64,000 nucleotides of DNA from DATEDA01 sp963754305 (GTDB taxonomy: Bacteria > Pseudomonadota > Gammaproteobacteria > Burkholderiales > SG8-39), in the NCBI GenBank assembly GCA_963754305.1, contig CAVWFR010000013.1, positions 1-64,000 on the forward strand. The letters are read 5' to 3'. Numbering within the stretch: position 1 is the first letter of the stretch; every line of letters starts with the position of its first letter. Shown piece after piece: positions 46,152-54,341 of the stretch. The notes below the pieces were generated by a model, which saw only the letters and a list, made by a program, of their open reading frames with translations, was not told where the DNA came from and made no database searches. The translations under genes were made by a program, and so were the position numbers.

Positions 46152-46919
46152 CTATTCGAACTTCGAGAAATCCGCTGCCCGCTTCTCGAAGAACGCGGTG
46201 AACGCCTCCTTGGCTTCGGGCGAGGCGAGCCGGTCCTGGAACGCCTTCGACTCCGCGGCGAGCGCGGCGTCGATCTCGCGCAGCCACCCGCGCTTCATGA
46301 GCTGCTTTGTCAGCCGCAGCGAAGCCGGCGGTTTCGCGGCGAGTTTCTGCGCCGCCGCAGCGGCGGTGTCCGCGAGCGCCGCGAGCGGCACGACCGCGTT
46401 GACCAGACCGATTTCCCGCGCCTTCGCCGCGTCGAACGGCTCGCCGAGCATCAGCAGCTCGGCCGCCCGCTGATAGCCCGCGATCGCCGGCAAGAGGAAG
46501 CTCGACGCGTTCTCCGGGCACAGCCCGAGGTTCACGAAGGGCATCGAGAAGCGGGTGCCCTCCGCGGCGTAGACGAGGTCGCAATGCGCGAGCATCGTCG
46601 TGCCGACTCCGACCGCGACCCCGTGCACGGCGGCGACGATCGGCTTCGACGCGTGGGCGAACAGATCGAGAAAGCCGAGCACCGGCCGGTTGCCGTCGTG
46701 CGGCGGGTTGGCGAGGAAATCCTGGAGATCGTTGCCGGCGGTGAAGGCGTCGCCGGCGCCGTCGACGAGCAGCACCCGCACGGCGGCGTCGCGCTCGGCC
46801 GCGACGATCGCTTCGGCGAACGCAGCGTACATCGCGCTCGTCAGCGCGTTCTTTTTCTCCGGGCGGTTCATGCGGATGCGCTGGACGGCGCCATCGCGGG
46901 AAAGCTCGATCTGACTCAC
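46152..46919 (-). CDS. enoyl-CoA hydratase/isomerase family protein
   Basis: A 255-residue crotonase-fold enzyme. The oxyanion-hole loop is AFTAGNDLQDFL and the second is GVAVGVGTTMLAHCDLVYA; the residue after PEN (NLGLCPENASS) gives the catalytic glutamate position. The sequence with Asn-Asp in the first loop is closest to isomerase-like or 2-(1,2-epoxy-phenylacetyl)-like groups, so the exact reaction (hydration, isomerisation, thioester cleavage) is not settled. GTG at 46919 follows a perfect AGGAGG. It opens the minus-strand unit that continues into CaiB and AcuI-like genes. Confidence 0.9.
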   Translation of the reverse strand: MSQIELSRDGAVQRIRMNRPEKKNALTSAMYAAFAEAIVAAERDAAVRVLLVDGAGDAFTAGNDLQDFLANPPHDGNRPVLGFLDLFAHASKPIVAAVHGVAVGVGTTMLAHCDLVYAAEGTRFSMPFVNLGLCPENASSFLLPAIAGYQRAAELLMLGEPFDAAKAREIGLVNAVVPLAALADTAAAAAQKLAAKPPASLRLTKQLMKRGWLREIDAALAAESKAFQDRLASPEAKEAFTAFFEKRAADFSKFE

Positions 46920-46996
46920 GGGGAAACCTCCTCATTGCCGCTGTCAGCGCACCGGAGGCACGCGGCGCATTCAGCGCGCCAGTACGCGTCGTCACA

Positions 46997-47004
46997 ACTA
47001 TAAT
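46997..47004. promoter_or_regulatory. candidate -10 element in the divergent region
   Basis: ACTATAAT contains TATAAT on the plus strand and TATAGT on the minus strand. On the minus strand it lies about 80 bases before the enoyl-CoA hydratase start. No good -35 hexamer is at 17 bases either way, so it is only a suggestion. Confidence 0.3.
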
Positions 47005-47028
47005 CGTCGCCGGACAGGAGTGGGGGAG

Positions 47029-47058
47029 CCGGACCAGGCGGGCGCAAGACCGGTCCGG
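47029..47058. repeat. inverted repeat before the PAS remnant
   Basis: CCGGACC and GGTCCGG are perfect seven-base arms separated by 16 bases. They lie 20 bases upstream of the start of the truncated PAS gene. This could be an operator, an RNA hairpin controlling translation, or a chance GC-rich match. Confidence 0.3.
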
Positions 47059-47078
47059 CCGAAGTAAAGGGAGATCAT

Positions 47079-47312
47079 ATGGCACCCCAAACCCTCCCGT
47101 CCGGGGGCACCGCTGACGCACACCTCACAGCGGCGCCATTTGACGCCGACACGCAGACCCGCGACGCGGCCTTCTATCGCACCCTCGTCGAGGGCATGAA
47201 CGAAGGCGTCCTCGTCCGGGACGCGACAGGCGTGATCACCTACGCGACGTGCCGGATCTTGCGCTCGACGGTGGCGAGTGCGTGCGAGACCTGGGTTGGG
47301 TGGCGTCCCTAA
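47079..47312 (+). pseudogene. N-terminal fragment of a PAS-domain signalling protein
   Basis: A 77-residue frame with a normal AAGGGAGATC ribosome-binding site. After about 30 disordered residues it matches the start of a PAS domain: FYRTLVEGMNEGVLVRDATG then VITYA. The match stops near 47250 and the rest (CRILRSTVASACE) is unrelated. A full PAS domain needs about 60 more residues and a kinase or other output domain. It resembles the first PAS of the histidine kinase at 55.9 kb (YRMLVERMNEGLVLQDPDG, VMTYV). It is therefore a 3'-truncated gene, cut off against the convergent SDR gene. It overlaps that gene's end by four bases. Confidence 0.65.
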
Positions 47313-48055
47313 GTCGTGAACGCTCCGCCGCTCACGTGCAGCGTCTGACCGGTGATGTAGCGCGCGCCGGGGCCGGCGAGGAAACGCACCGCGTGCGCGA
47401 CGTCCTCCGGCGTGCCGCGGCGGCCGAGCGCGCTCTCCCGCTTCCCAGCGTGCGCCGAGCGCGCCCCGCTCGCCGCGCCGCGCACGGTGTCGATCAGCCC
47501 GGGCACGACGCAGTTGACGGTGACGCCGTCGGCCGCGAGATCGTGCGCGAGCGCGCGCGTGAGGCCGACGAGCCCGGCCTTCGCCGCCACCACGTGCGGG
47601 CGGCCGGCGGCGCCGGTATGCGCGGAGAGACCGCCGATGTTCACGATCGCCCCTCCGCCCGCGCGCAGGCTCTTCAGGCAGGCCTTCGAGCAGACGAACG
47701 CGCCGTCGAGTATCACGCCGGTGATCTCGCGCCAGCGCGCGAGATCGATCTTTTCGAGCGAGGACACGTCCCGCACGGCGGCGTTGTTGACGAGGATGTC
47801 GATGCGGCCGAGGCGCGCCTCCGCCGCGTCGACCATGCGCGCCACCGCCGCCGGGTCGGTCACGTCCGCGAGAACTGCGAGCGCCCTCCCGCCGGCCGCC
47901 TCGATCTCCGCCGCAACGGCGTCGACCTCGGCCTGCGAGCGGCGCGCATTGACCGCGACGGCGGCGCCGGCCCCCGCTAGCGCCAGCGCGATCGCCCGGC
48001 CGATGTTGCGGCCCGCGCCGGTGACGAGCGCGACCCGGCCGGCGAGCTCCTGCAC
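47309..48055 (-). CDS. SDR oxidoreductase
   Basis: A 248-residue classical SDR: TGAGRNIGRAIALALAGAG cofactor loop, NNAAVRD instead of NNAG, IVNIGGLSA, and a catalytic region GAAGRPHVVAAKAGLVGLTR. In that last stretch the usual YxxxK tyrosine is replaced by His (RPHVVAAKA), so activity may be altered. It ends with TLHVSGG, a variant of the usual DVNGG. It closes the TctCBA/MmgE operon, six bases after the MmgE/PrpD gene, and could act on its product. Confidence 0.88.
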   Translation of the reverse strand: MQELAGRVALVTGAGRNIGRAIALALAGAGAAVAVNARRSQAEVDAVAAEIEAAGGRALAVLADVTDPAAVARMVDAAEARLGRIDILVNNAAVRDVSSLEKIDLARWREITGVILDGAFVCSKACLKSLRAGGGAIVNIGGLSAHTGAAGRPHVVAAKAGLVGLTRALAHDLAADGVTVNCVVPGLIDTVRGAASGARSAHAGKRESALGRRGTPEDVAHAVRFLAGPGARYITGQTLHVSGGAFTT

Positions 48056-48060
48056 GTCGG

Positions 48061-49431
48061 CTAGCCTCGATATGGCGCGAGGTCGATCGCGCCGTCGAAC
48101 GCCCGCGACGCGAACACGAGGAACTCTGCGGCGCGCTCGGGGGGCCAGCCACCGTACGCGCAGTTCAGCCGGAACTTCGCCTCGAGATCGGCGCGGGAGA
48201 TCGGTTCGTGCGCGCCGCCGCGCATGTACGGTTGGCGCTCCTCGACCTCGGTGCCGTCACGCAATCGGGCGCGGATGTGCCCGGTGAACTCGTCCGGGTA
48301 CGGATTCTTCGGGTCGATCACGTAGCGCACCTTCGCCGCGAGCGCGAGGAGGCGCTCCTCGCGCACGCGCTCCTCGGTGAACGCGTCGAGCCCGGCGTGC
48401 CCGAGCACGAACCCGGCGGCGATGCAGTACGGCTGGCTGAACTTCGCGGCGTAGGCGTTCGCGGGCCGCCGCTTCGCGGCGAGCGGCTCCCAGAGCCGGT
48501 GCACTGTCCCCTCCGCCGCCTCGCAGACGATCTCCACGATGTCCGCAGGGCGAACCCCGCGCGCGGCGAGCCGCTTCGCGCAGTCGATGTAGGGCGCGGT
48601 CATCGTGCCGCACGCGTACTCCTTGAACGCGATCGACTCGGTGACCCAGCGCCGGCCAAAAGCCTCGAGGAGCTTCGCCCAGTCGCCGTCGGCCGTCCGC
48701 GCGAAACCGTAGTAGAGGCCGTGCGTGCCCTCGAACACCGTGCGCGGGCCGAGGAAGCCGGCGCGGGCAAGCTCGACCGCGCGGATGCCCGACTGCGCCG
48801 CCCAGCCCGGATGCAGGCGCTTCGTCCACGCGCCTTCGGCGAGGTACTCGATGATCCCGCTCGCCATCGAGCCGGCGATGCCGAGTGCGCTCACGAACGC
48901 CGCGCGCGAGACGCGCAGCGCAGCGGCGACGGCAGCCGCGGACGCCATCGCGCCGAGCACCGCCGTGGGATGGAAGCCCGCCTTGTGGATGAGCTTCGGC
49001 GCGACCAGGCTCGCGCGGCACATCACTTCCGCGCCGACCGCGATGCCGAACAGGGCGTCGGGGCCGGCGATGCGCTGCCGCTCGGCGGCGGCCAGCACCG
49101 CCGGCACGACGACGGCGCCGGCGTGCACCGGGCCGCCTTCGAACGTGTCGTCGAAATCCTCGCCGTGCGCCGCGGTGCCGTTCACGAACGCGGCACCCGC
49201 CGAGTCGAGCGTGCGCGCGTGTCCGATCGCGGTCGACGCGCCGTCCGCCTCCCAGCCGTCGAGCGCGGCGCGGACGTAGTCGGTGCGCCGCGCGGCGACG
49301 CAGAGGCCCGCGACGTCGACGAGGAGCGACTCGACGGCCGCGCGGAGCGCCGCGGGCGCGGGCAGCGGCCGGGCCTCGTCGACGGCGGCGGCGAGGCGTT
49401 CGGCGACGGACGGCGTGGGGGTGTCGGTCAT
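48061..49431 (-). CDS. MmgE/PrpD family protein
   Basis: A 456-residue member of the 2-methylcitrate dehydratase superfamily, the third in this window. Elements: SLLVDVAGLCVAARRTD, NGTAAHGEDFDDTFEGGPVHAG with the catalytic aspartates and histidine, FKEYACGTMTAPYIDCAKRL in the lid domain. ATG at 49431 overlaps the tctA stop (ATGA), so it is coupled to a tricarboxylate transporter. This is good context for action on a tricarboxylate or substituted dicarboxylate. Confidence 0.93.
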   Translation of the reverse strand: MTDTPTPSVAERLAAAVDEARPLPAPAALRAAVESLLVDVAGLCVAARRTDYVRAALDGWEADGASTAIGHARTLDSAGAAFVNGTAAHGEDFDDTFEGGPVHAGAVVVPAVLAAAERQRIAGPDALFGIAVGAEVMCRASLVAPKLIHKAGFHPTAVLGAMASAAAVAAALRVSRAAFVSALGIAGSMASGIIEYLAEGAWTKRLHPGWAAQSGIRAVELARAGFLGPRTVFEGTHGLYYGFARTADGDWAKLLEAFGRRWVTESIAFKEYACGTMTAPYIDCAKRLAARGVRPADIVEIVCEAAEGTVHRLWEPLAAKRRPANAYAAKFSQPYCIAAGFVLGHAGLDAFTEERVREERLLALAAKVRYVIDPKNPYPDEFTGHIRARLRDGTEVEERQPYMRGGAHEPISRADLEAKFRLNCAYGGWPPERAAEFLVFASRAFDGAIDLAPYRG

Positions 49432-50915
49432 GGCGCGGCCGGCCTTTCCTGGCGTTTGACCTCGCGGCGGAGCGACAGCGCGACGACCACCGCCGCCGCG
49501 GCGAGCAGCCCGAGCGAGATCGGGTCCTGCACGAAGATACCGTGATCGCCGCCCGAGAGCACCAGCGCGCGGCGGTAGTTCGACTCGACCATGAAGCCGA
49601 GCACCACGCCGAGCACCAGCGGCAGCGCCGGGACGCCGAGCCAGCGGAACGCGTAACCGAGCACGCCGGCGCCGAGCACGAGCGCGACGTCGAAGAAGCT
49701 CGCCTCCATCGCGTAGATGCCCGACACCACGAGCGCGAGGATGAACGCCATCAGGTAGGGCTTCGGCCGGTTCACGAGCCAGAGGCAAGGCGTGAGGATC
49801 ACCAGCCCGAGCAGCAGCATCGCCATGTTGGCGACGAGGAGGCCGGCGTAGAGGCCGTACACGACCTCCGGGCTCTTCTCGAAGAGCAGCGGCCCCGGGG
49901 CGAGGCCGTGCAGCAGGAAGCCGCCAAGCAGGATCGCGGCGGAGTTCGAGCCGGGGATGCCGAGCCCGAGCAGCGGGACGAGCGCCGTTCCGGTGACGAC
50001 GTTGTTCGCGCACTCGGGCGCGGCGACGCCTTCGACCGACCCGTTGCCGAACTCCTCGGGGTGCTTCGACCAGCGCTTCGCTTCGTTGTACGAGAGGAAG
50101 GCCGCGATCGTGCCGCCCGCGCCCGGGGTGACGCCCTCGAACGTGCCGATCGCCGCGCCGATCGCCTGCGGCCGGAAAAGCCGCCGCCACATCCGCCAGT
50201 CGGGCAGCTTGAGACGCGCCGCCCGCGCTTCGACCTTCGCCCACGCCGGCTCGATCGCCTGCACCATCAGCTCGGTCACCGCGAAGAGGCCCACCATCAC
50301 GACGATCGGGCGGATGCCGCCGAGGAGATCGGGCGAGCCGAACGTGAACCGCGCGACGCCCGAGACGGGATCCGTGCCGATGGTCGCGATCATGAAGCCG
50401 ATGATCCCCGCCATCAGACCCTTCAGCAGCGACTTGCCCGAGAGCCCCGCGATCACGCTCAGGCCCAGCACGCCGAGCGCGAAGTAGGCGGGCGGCGTGA
50501 ACGAGAGCGCGAAGCGCGCGAGCGGCCCGGTCGCGACCACCAGTACGAGCAGGCCGAACAGCCCGCCGACGAGCCCGGAGACGAGCGAGATGCCGAGCGC
50601 CTCGCCGCCGCGGCCCTGGCGATGCATCTCGAAGCCGTCGATCACCGTCGCCGCGGCGGCGTTAGTGCCGGGCGTGCGGATCAGGATGGCGGGAATCGAG
50701 CCGCCGTACTCGGCGCCGACGTAAACCGCCGCGAGCATGACGATGGCGCCGACCGGCTCCATGCCGTAGGTGAAAGGCAGCAGCAGCGCCATGGCAATCG
50801 ACGGCGAGATGCCCGGCAGCGCCCCGCCGACGATTCCCCAGGCGACGCCGACGAACGCGGCCGGGATGGTCCAGCTCGTCGCGAGCGCTTTCCAGGCCAG
50901 CGCGAGCTCGGTCAT
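49428..50915 (-). CDS. tctA: tripartite tricarboxylate transporter large permease TctA
   Basis: A 495-residue polytopic permease with about twelve membrane segments. The TctA signature GALPGISPSIAMALLLPFTYGMEP near the N-terminus (written in part: GALPGISPSIAMAL), GSIPAILIRTPGTNAAAATVIDG and GVTPGAGGTIAAFLSYNEAKR are all present. It carries the sodium-coupled transport reaction. Six bases downstream of tctB and coupled to MmgE/PrpD. Confidence 0.95.
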   Translation of the reverse strand: MTELALAWKALATSWTIPAAFVGVAWGIVGGALPGISPSIAMALLLPFTYGMEPVGAIVMLAAVYVGAEYGGSIPAILIRTPGTNAAAATVIDGFEMHRQGRGGEALGISLVSGLVGGLFGLLVLVVATGPLARFALSFTPPAYFALGVLGLSVIAGLSGKSLLKGLMAGIIGFMIATIGTDPVSGVARFTFGSPDLLGGIRPIVVMVGLFAVTELMVQAIEPAWAKVEARAARLKLPDWRMWRRLFRPQAIGAAIGTFEGVTPGAGGTIAAFLSYNEAKRWSKHPEEFGNGSVEGVAAPECANNVVTGTALVPLLGLGIPGSNSAAILLGGFLLHGLAPGPLLFEKSPEVVYGLYAGLLVANMAMLLLGLVILTPCLWLVNRPKPYLMAFILALVVSGIYAMEASFFDVALVLGAGVLGYAFRWLGVPALPLVLGVVLGFMVESNYRRALVLSGGDHGIFVQDPISLGLLAAAAVVVALSLRREVKRQERPAAP

Positions 50916-50921
50916 CGCGGT

Positions 50922-51374
50922 TCAGCCGAGGAGCCGCGCCCAGACGCCGGCCGGCATCGCGACGCCGAGCATCTTCGCGAAGACGAGCCACAGCAGCGCC
51001 GCGCAGCCGATCGCATAGAAGAGGACGGCCGGTCGCAGCCGCTCGCCGTAGTAGAGCGTCGCCGCGGCAACGAGGAGCGCGAGCGCGAGCGGATAGCCAA
51101 GGTACGGCGCGACCGCGACATAAACGAAGCCCAGGGCGGCAACGCCGAGCGCGCGCAGGTGCGGGCCGTCGACCGCCGCCGCTCGCGAATTCACGAGCAA
51201 GCTGCGCGCGCCCAACAGGAAGGAAAGCAGCGCGAGCGCGACGGCGAGCAGCTTCGGGATGCCGCCCGCGCCGACGCCGTCGGCGAGCAGGCTCGTCGGA
51301 ATCGCATCGGCGGCGGCGTAGTAGGCGCCGGCGAGCGCGAGGCCGGCCACGGCGCAGACGAGATCGCGGCGCAC
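50922..51374 (-). CDS. tctB: tripartite tricarboxylate transporter small permease TctB
   Basis: A 150-residue four-helix membrane protein. Family features: AGAYYAAADAIPTSLLADGVGAGG near the start (ending in the SLLADGVGAGGIP element), and GYPLALALLVAAATLYYGER towards the end. GTG at 51374 starts just after the tctC stop (51380) and begins at the first membrane helix; the longer frame upstream lies within tctC. Confidence 0.88.
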   Translation of the reverse strand: MRRDLVCAVAGLALAGAYYAAADAIPTSLLADGVGAGGIPKLLAVALALLSFLLGARSLLVNSRAAAVDGPHLRALGVAALGFVYVAVAPYLGYPLALALLVAAATLYYGERLRPAVLFYAIGCAALLWLVFAKMLGVAMPAGVWARLLG

Positions 51375-51379
51375 GGCGC

Positions 51380-52342
51380 CTATTTGATCACACCCAGCTC
51401 GCGCAGCGACCGGCCGACGTCGCCCGCAAAGCCCGCGGTGAACGCTGCGGCTTCCTCGTGCGCCATCAACGCCGGCACGAGGCCCTCGCGCTGGTACTCC
51501 TTCTGGTACGCGGGATCGGCGAGCGCCGCCTTGATGCCGTCGTGCCATGCCTTCAGCACGTTGGGCGGCAGGTTCTTCGGGCCGGCGAACCCGCGGAACT
51601 TGGTGACGACTACGTCGACGCCCTGCTCCTTCGCCGTCGGCAGCCCGGGCAGGCCGGGCAACCGGTTCGCCGTGAGCGTGGCGAGCAGCCGCACCTGCCC
51701 CGCCTCGATCTGCGAGACCATCTCCTGGATCTCGCCGATGCCGAGATCGAGCGTACCGTTCAGGACGTTCAGCATCTGGTCGCGCCCGCCCTCGTAGCTC
51801 ACGACGATCGCCCGGGCCTGCGTCACGCGATTCAGGCGCTCCATCGCGATCCGCTCGAGCGAGGCCGGGTTCGCCGCGCCCCAGCGCGCCTTGCCGCGAT
51901 TCCTGCTCGCGAACTCGATCGCTTCGGCGAGCGTGCGATGCGGCGACTGCGCGCGCGTGTACAGCACCTCGGGGTCGTAGAACACGGTGACCACCGGCAT
52001 CAGGCTGTCGTAGCCGAACTGCGGCTTGCTGAGGAGCGTCGTCTGGATGTAGGTCGGCGTGGTGACGTAGAGCATCGAGCCGTCCGCCGGCGCCTGCGCG
52101 ACCCGCGCCACCGCGCGTGCGCCGCTGCCGCCGGTGACGTTCTCGATCGCGAAGCTCACGCCCATCTTCGGGCCAAGGTACTTCGCGAGCGTGCGCACGA
52201 AGACGTCGCTGCCGCCGCCGGGGCTAGAGTGGGTGACGAGGGTCACGGCCGGGACCGGATACGAACCCTGCGCCCACGCGGCGGGGGTGGCGAGCGAAAC
52301 GACGAACGAGAGCGCGAGCGCTGCTGCGGGACGGCGTACCAC
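51380..52342 (-). CDS. tctC: tripartite tricarboxylate transporter binding protein TctC (Bug family)
   Basis: A 320-residue periplasmic receptor that starts the tctCBA operon. Signal peptide ends near AWA-QGSY. Motifs: THSSPGGGSDVFVRTLAKYL, ENVTGGSGARAVARVAQ, VSYEGGRDQMLNVLNGTL. The usual HVPYKG is changed to VVSYEGG, so it is a divergent subgroup. I chose GTG at 52342 because GGAGG lies five bases before it and the signal peptide then starts with VVRRPAAALAL; the frame is open nine codons further upstream. Confidence 0.9.
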   Translation of the reverse strand: MVRRPAAALALSFVVSLATPAAWAQGSYPVPAVTLVTHSSPGGGSDVFVRTLAKYLGPKMGVSFAIENVTGGSGARAVARVAQAPADGSMLYVTTPTYIQTTLLSKPQFGYDSLMPVVTVFYDPEVLYTRAQSPHRTLAEAIEFASRNRGKARWGAANPASLERIAMERLNRVTQARAIVVSYEGGRDQMLNVLNGTLDLGIGEIQEMVSQIEAGQVRLLATLTANRLPGLPGLPTAKEQGVDVVVTKFRGFAGPKNLPPNVLKAWHDGIKAALADPAYQKEYQREGLVPALMAHEEAAAFTAGFAGDVGRSLRELGVIK

Positions 52343-52401
52343 GGTCTCCTCCGCGCTCGACACTAGCACAGCCGGCGCGGCGCGCTAGGCGCGGCGGGAG
52401 A

Positions 52402-52521
52402 TCACTTGAAGACGTCCTTGATGAGCAGGTCCGGGAGCCAGGTCGCGAGGCCCGGGAAGAAGATCACGAGCAGCAGCACCGTCAGGTCGCCGACGAAGAA
52501 GGGGATCGTGCCCTTGCGGTG
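52402..52521 (-). pseudogene. C-terminal remnant of a TRAP large permease (dctM)
   Basis: Read on the minus strand, 39 codons and a stop encode HRKGTIPFFVGDLTVLLLVIFF, then PGLATWLPDLLIKDVFK. This is the last membrane helix and tail characteristic of DctM (the region that in intact family members reads like IPFxxxDLxxLxLLxxFPGLxxWLP). No other part of a TRAP permease is found upstream, where the fatty-acyl-CoA ligase gene begins its C-terminus at 52528. So an old TRAP locus was deleted and replaced here. Confidence 0.7.
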
Positions 52522-52527
52522 AACTGT

Positions 52528-54156
52528 CTAGGCCGCAGGCAGCTTGTAGTCCTTCATCTGCTGCCGCAGCGTGAGCTTCGACAGCTTCCCGGTCGCGGTG
52601 TGCGGCAGCTCGGCGACGAAGACGACATCGTCGGGAATCATCCACTTCGCGACCTTGCCGTCGTAGAACGCGAGCAGCGCCTCGCGCGTCACCTCGGCGC
52701 CGGATTTCTTCACCGCGACGACGATCGGCCGCTCGTCCCACTTCGGGTGGCGCACGCCGATCACCGCGGCCTCGGCGATCGCCGGATGCGCGACCGCGAT
52801 GTTCTCGAGCTCGATCGTGCTGATCCACTCGCCGCCCGACTTCACCACGTCCTTCGAGCGGTCGGTGATCTGCATGAACCCGTCCGGATCGATCGTGGCC
52901 ACGTCGCCGGTGGGGAACCAGCCGTCGCGGAGCGGACTTCCGCCCTCGTCCTTGAAGTAGCCGCTCGTGATCCACGGCCCGCGCACCATCAGGTCGCCGA
53001 ACGCTTTGCCGTCGTGCGGCAGGCGCTTCCCGTCGCCGTCCACGATCGCCATCTCGACGCCGTAGATCACCCGGCCCTGCTTGCAAAGCAGCGCGAACTG
53101 CTCCTCCGGCGGGAGCGCGAGCTGGTTGCCCTTGAGCGTGCACAGCGTTCCGAGCGGGCTCATCTCGGTCATGCCCCAGGCGTGCTGGCAGTGCACGCCG
53201 TAGCCCTCGTCGAACTCGCGGATCATCGCCGGCGGCGCGGCGGAGCCGCCGACGATCGCCCGCTCGAGCGTGGAGAACTTGAGGTCGTTCTGACGCATGT
53301 AGCCGAGCAGCCCCAGCCACACCGTCGGCACCCCGGCCGTCACGGTGACCCGCTCCGCCTCGAACAGCTCGTAGAGACTCTTGCCGTCGAGACCCGCGCC
53401 GGGGAAGACGACCTTGCAGCCGTTGAGCGGCGCGAGATACGGGATGCTCCAGGCATTGACGTGGAACATCGGCACCACCGGCAGGATCGTCATTCGCGCG
53501 GACGCCGCGAACACGTCCGGCAGCGACGCGGCGTACGCGTGCACGATCGTCGAGCGATGCGTGTAGAGCACGCCTTTCGGGTTGCCGGTCGTACCGGAGG
53601 TGTAGCAGAGGCCCGCGGCGGTCCATTCGTCGAAGCGCGGCCAGTCATACGCGCCGTCTTCGGCGGCCAGCAGCTCTTCGTAGCAGAGGAGGGTCGGTAT
53701 GTCGGCCTTGGGCATGTGCGCCCGGTCGGTCATCGCGATCCAGCCGCGCACGCTCTTGCATTGCGGCGCCAGCTTCTCGACGAGCGGCGCGAACGTGAGG
53801 TCGAAGAAGACGTACTTGTCCTCGGCGTGCGCCACGATGTAGGCGAGCTGCTCGGGGAAGAGCCGCGGGTTCACGGTGTGGATCACCGCGCCCATGCCGG
53901 ACACGCCGAAATAGAGCTCGAAGTGCCGGTAGCCGTTCCAAGCGAGCGTGCCGACGCGGTCGCCCGCCTCCACGCCGAGCCGCGCGAGCGCCTGAGCGAG
54001 CTGTCGCGCGCGCCGGTGGGCGTCGCGATAGGTGTAGCGATGGATCGGGCCCTCGACCGTCCGCGAGACGATCTCGGTGTCGCCGTGGAACTTGTCAGCA
54101 TGCTCGATGAGCGACGACACGAGCAGCGGTACGTCCATCATGAGGCCGCGCAGCAT
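52528..54156 (-). CDS. acyl-CoA ligase (fatty-acid or methylthiopropionate-CoA ligase group)
   Basis: A 542-residue ANL ligase. AMP-binding motif GLCYTSGTTGNPKGVLYTH, A5 QHAWGMTEMSPLG, A8 GWFPTGDVATIDPDGFMQITDR and KDVVKSGGEWISTIELEN, and the catalytic lysine in TATGKLSKLTLRQ are all in place. The MLRGLMMDVPLLVSSLIEHA start is typical of the group often named 3-(methylthio)propionyl-CoA ligase or medium/long-chain fatty-acid ligase. ATG at 54156 follows CGGAGGAAG. It is a single gene with its own promoter candidate (54194-54222) upstream. Confidence 0.92.
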   Translation of the reverse strand: MLRGLMMDVPLLVSSLIEHADKFHGDTEIVSRTVEGPIHRYTYRDAHRRARQLAQALARLGVEAGDRVGTLAWNGYRHFELYFGVSGMGAVIHTVNPRLFPEQLAYIVAHAEDKYVFFDLTFAPLVEKLAPQCKSVRGWIAMTDRAHMPKADIPTLLCYEELLAAEDGAYDWPRFDEWTAAGLCYTSGTTGNPKGVLYTHRSTIVHAYAASLPDVFAASARMTILPVVPMFHVNAWSIPYLAPLNGCKVVFPGAGLDGKSLYELFEAERVTVTAGVPTVWLGLLGYMRQNDLKFSTLERAIVGGSAAPPAMIREFDEGYGVHCQHAWGMTEMSPLGTLCTLKGNQLALPPEEQFALLCKQGRVIYGVEMAIVDGDGKRLPHDGKAFGDLMVRGPWITSGYFKDEGGSPLRDGWFPTGDVATIDPDGFMQITDRSKDVVKSGGEWISTIELENIAVAHPAIAEAAVIGVRHPKWDERPIVVAVKKSGAEVTREALLAFYDGKVAKWMIPDDVVFVAELPHTATGKLSKLTLRQQMKDYKLPAA

Positions 54157-54193
54157 GAGTCTTCCTCCGGGGGTGGGCGGCGTGCGAGCGGCA

Positions 54194-54222
54194 AGTTTCA
54201 CTGCGCCCCTGCGGAGTGTCAA
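54194..54222 (-). promoter_or_regulatory. candidate sigma-70 promoter of the acyl-CoA ligase gene
   Basis: On the minus strand, TTGACA (54222-54217), a perfect -35 hexamer, and GAAACT (54199-54194), a weak -10, are separated by 17 bases. Transcription would start about 30 bases before the ATG at 54156. The rest of the 185-base gap to the sigma-factor gene shows no other feature. Confidence 0.45.
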
Positions 54223-54341
54223 CCGCACGAGGAAATCGCCGCTACGGAAGCGCTGCTTTCTCTGGTTCCGGCATGCGAGGGTACACGCCTCCTCGTTGCA
54301 CCCGTGGAAAGGAGAGCTGCGCGAGAGCGCCGCGCTTCTTT

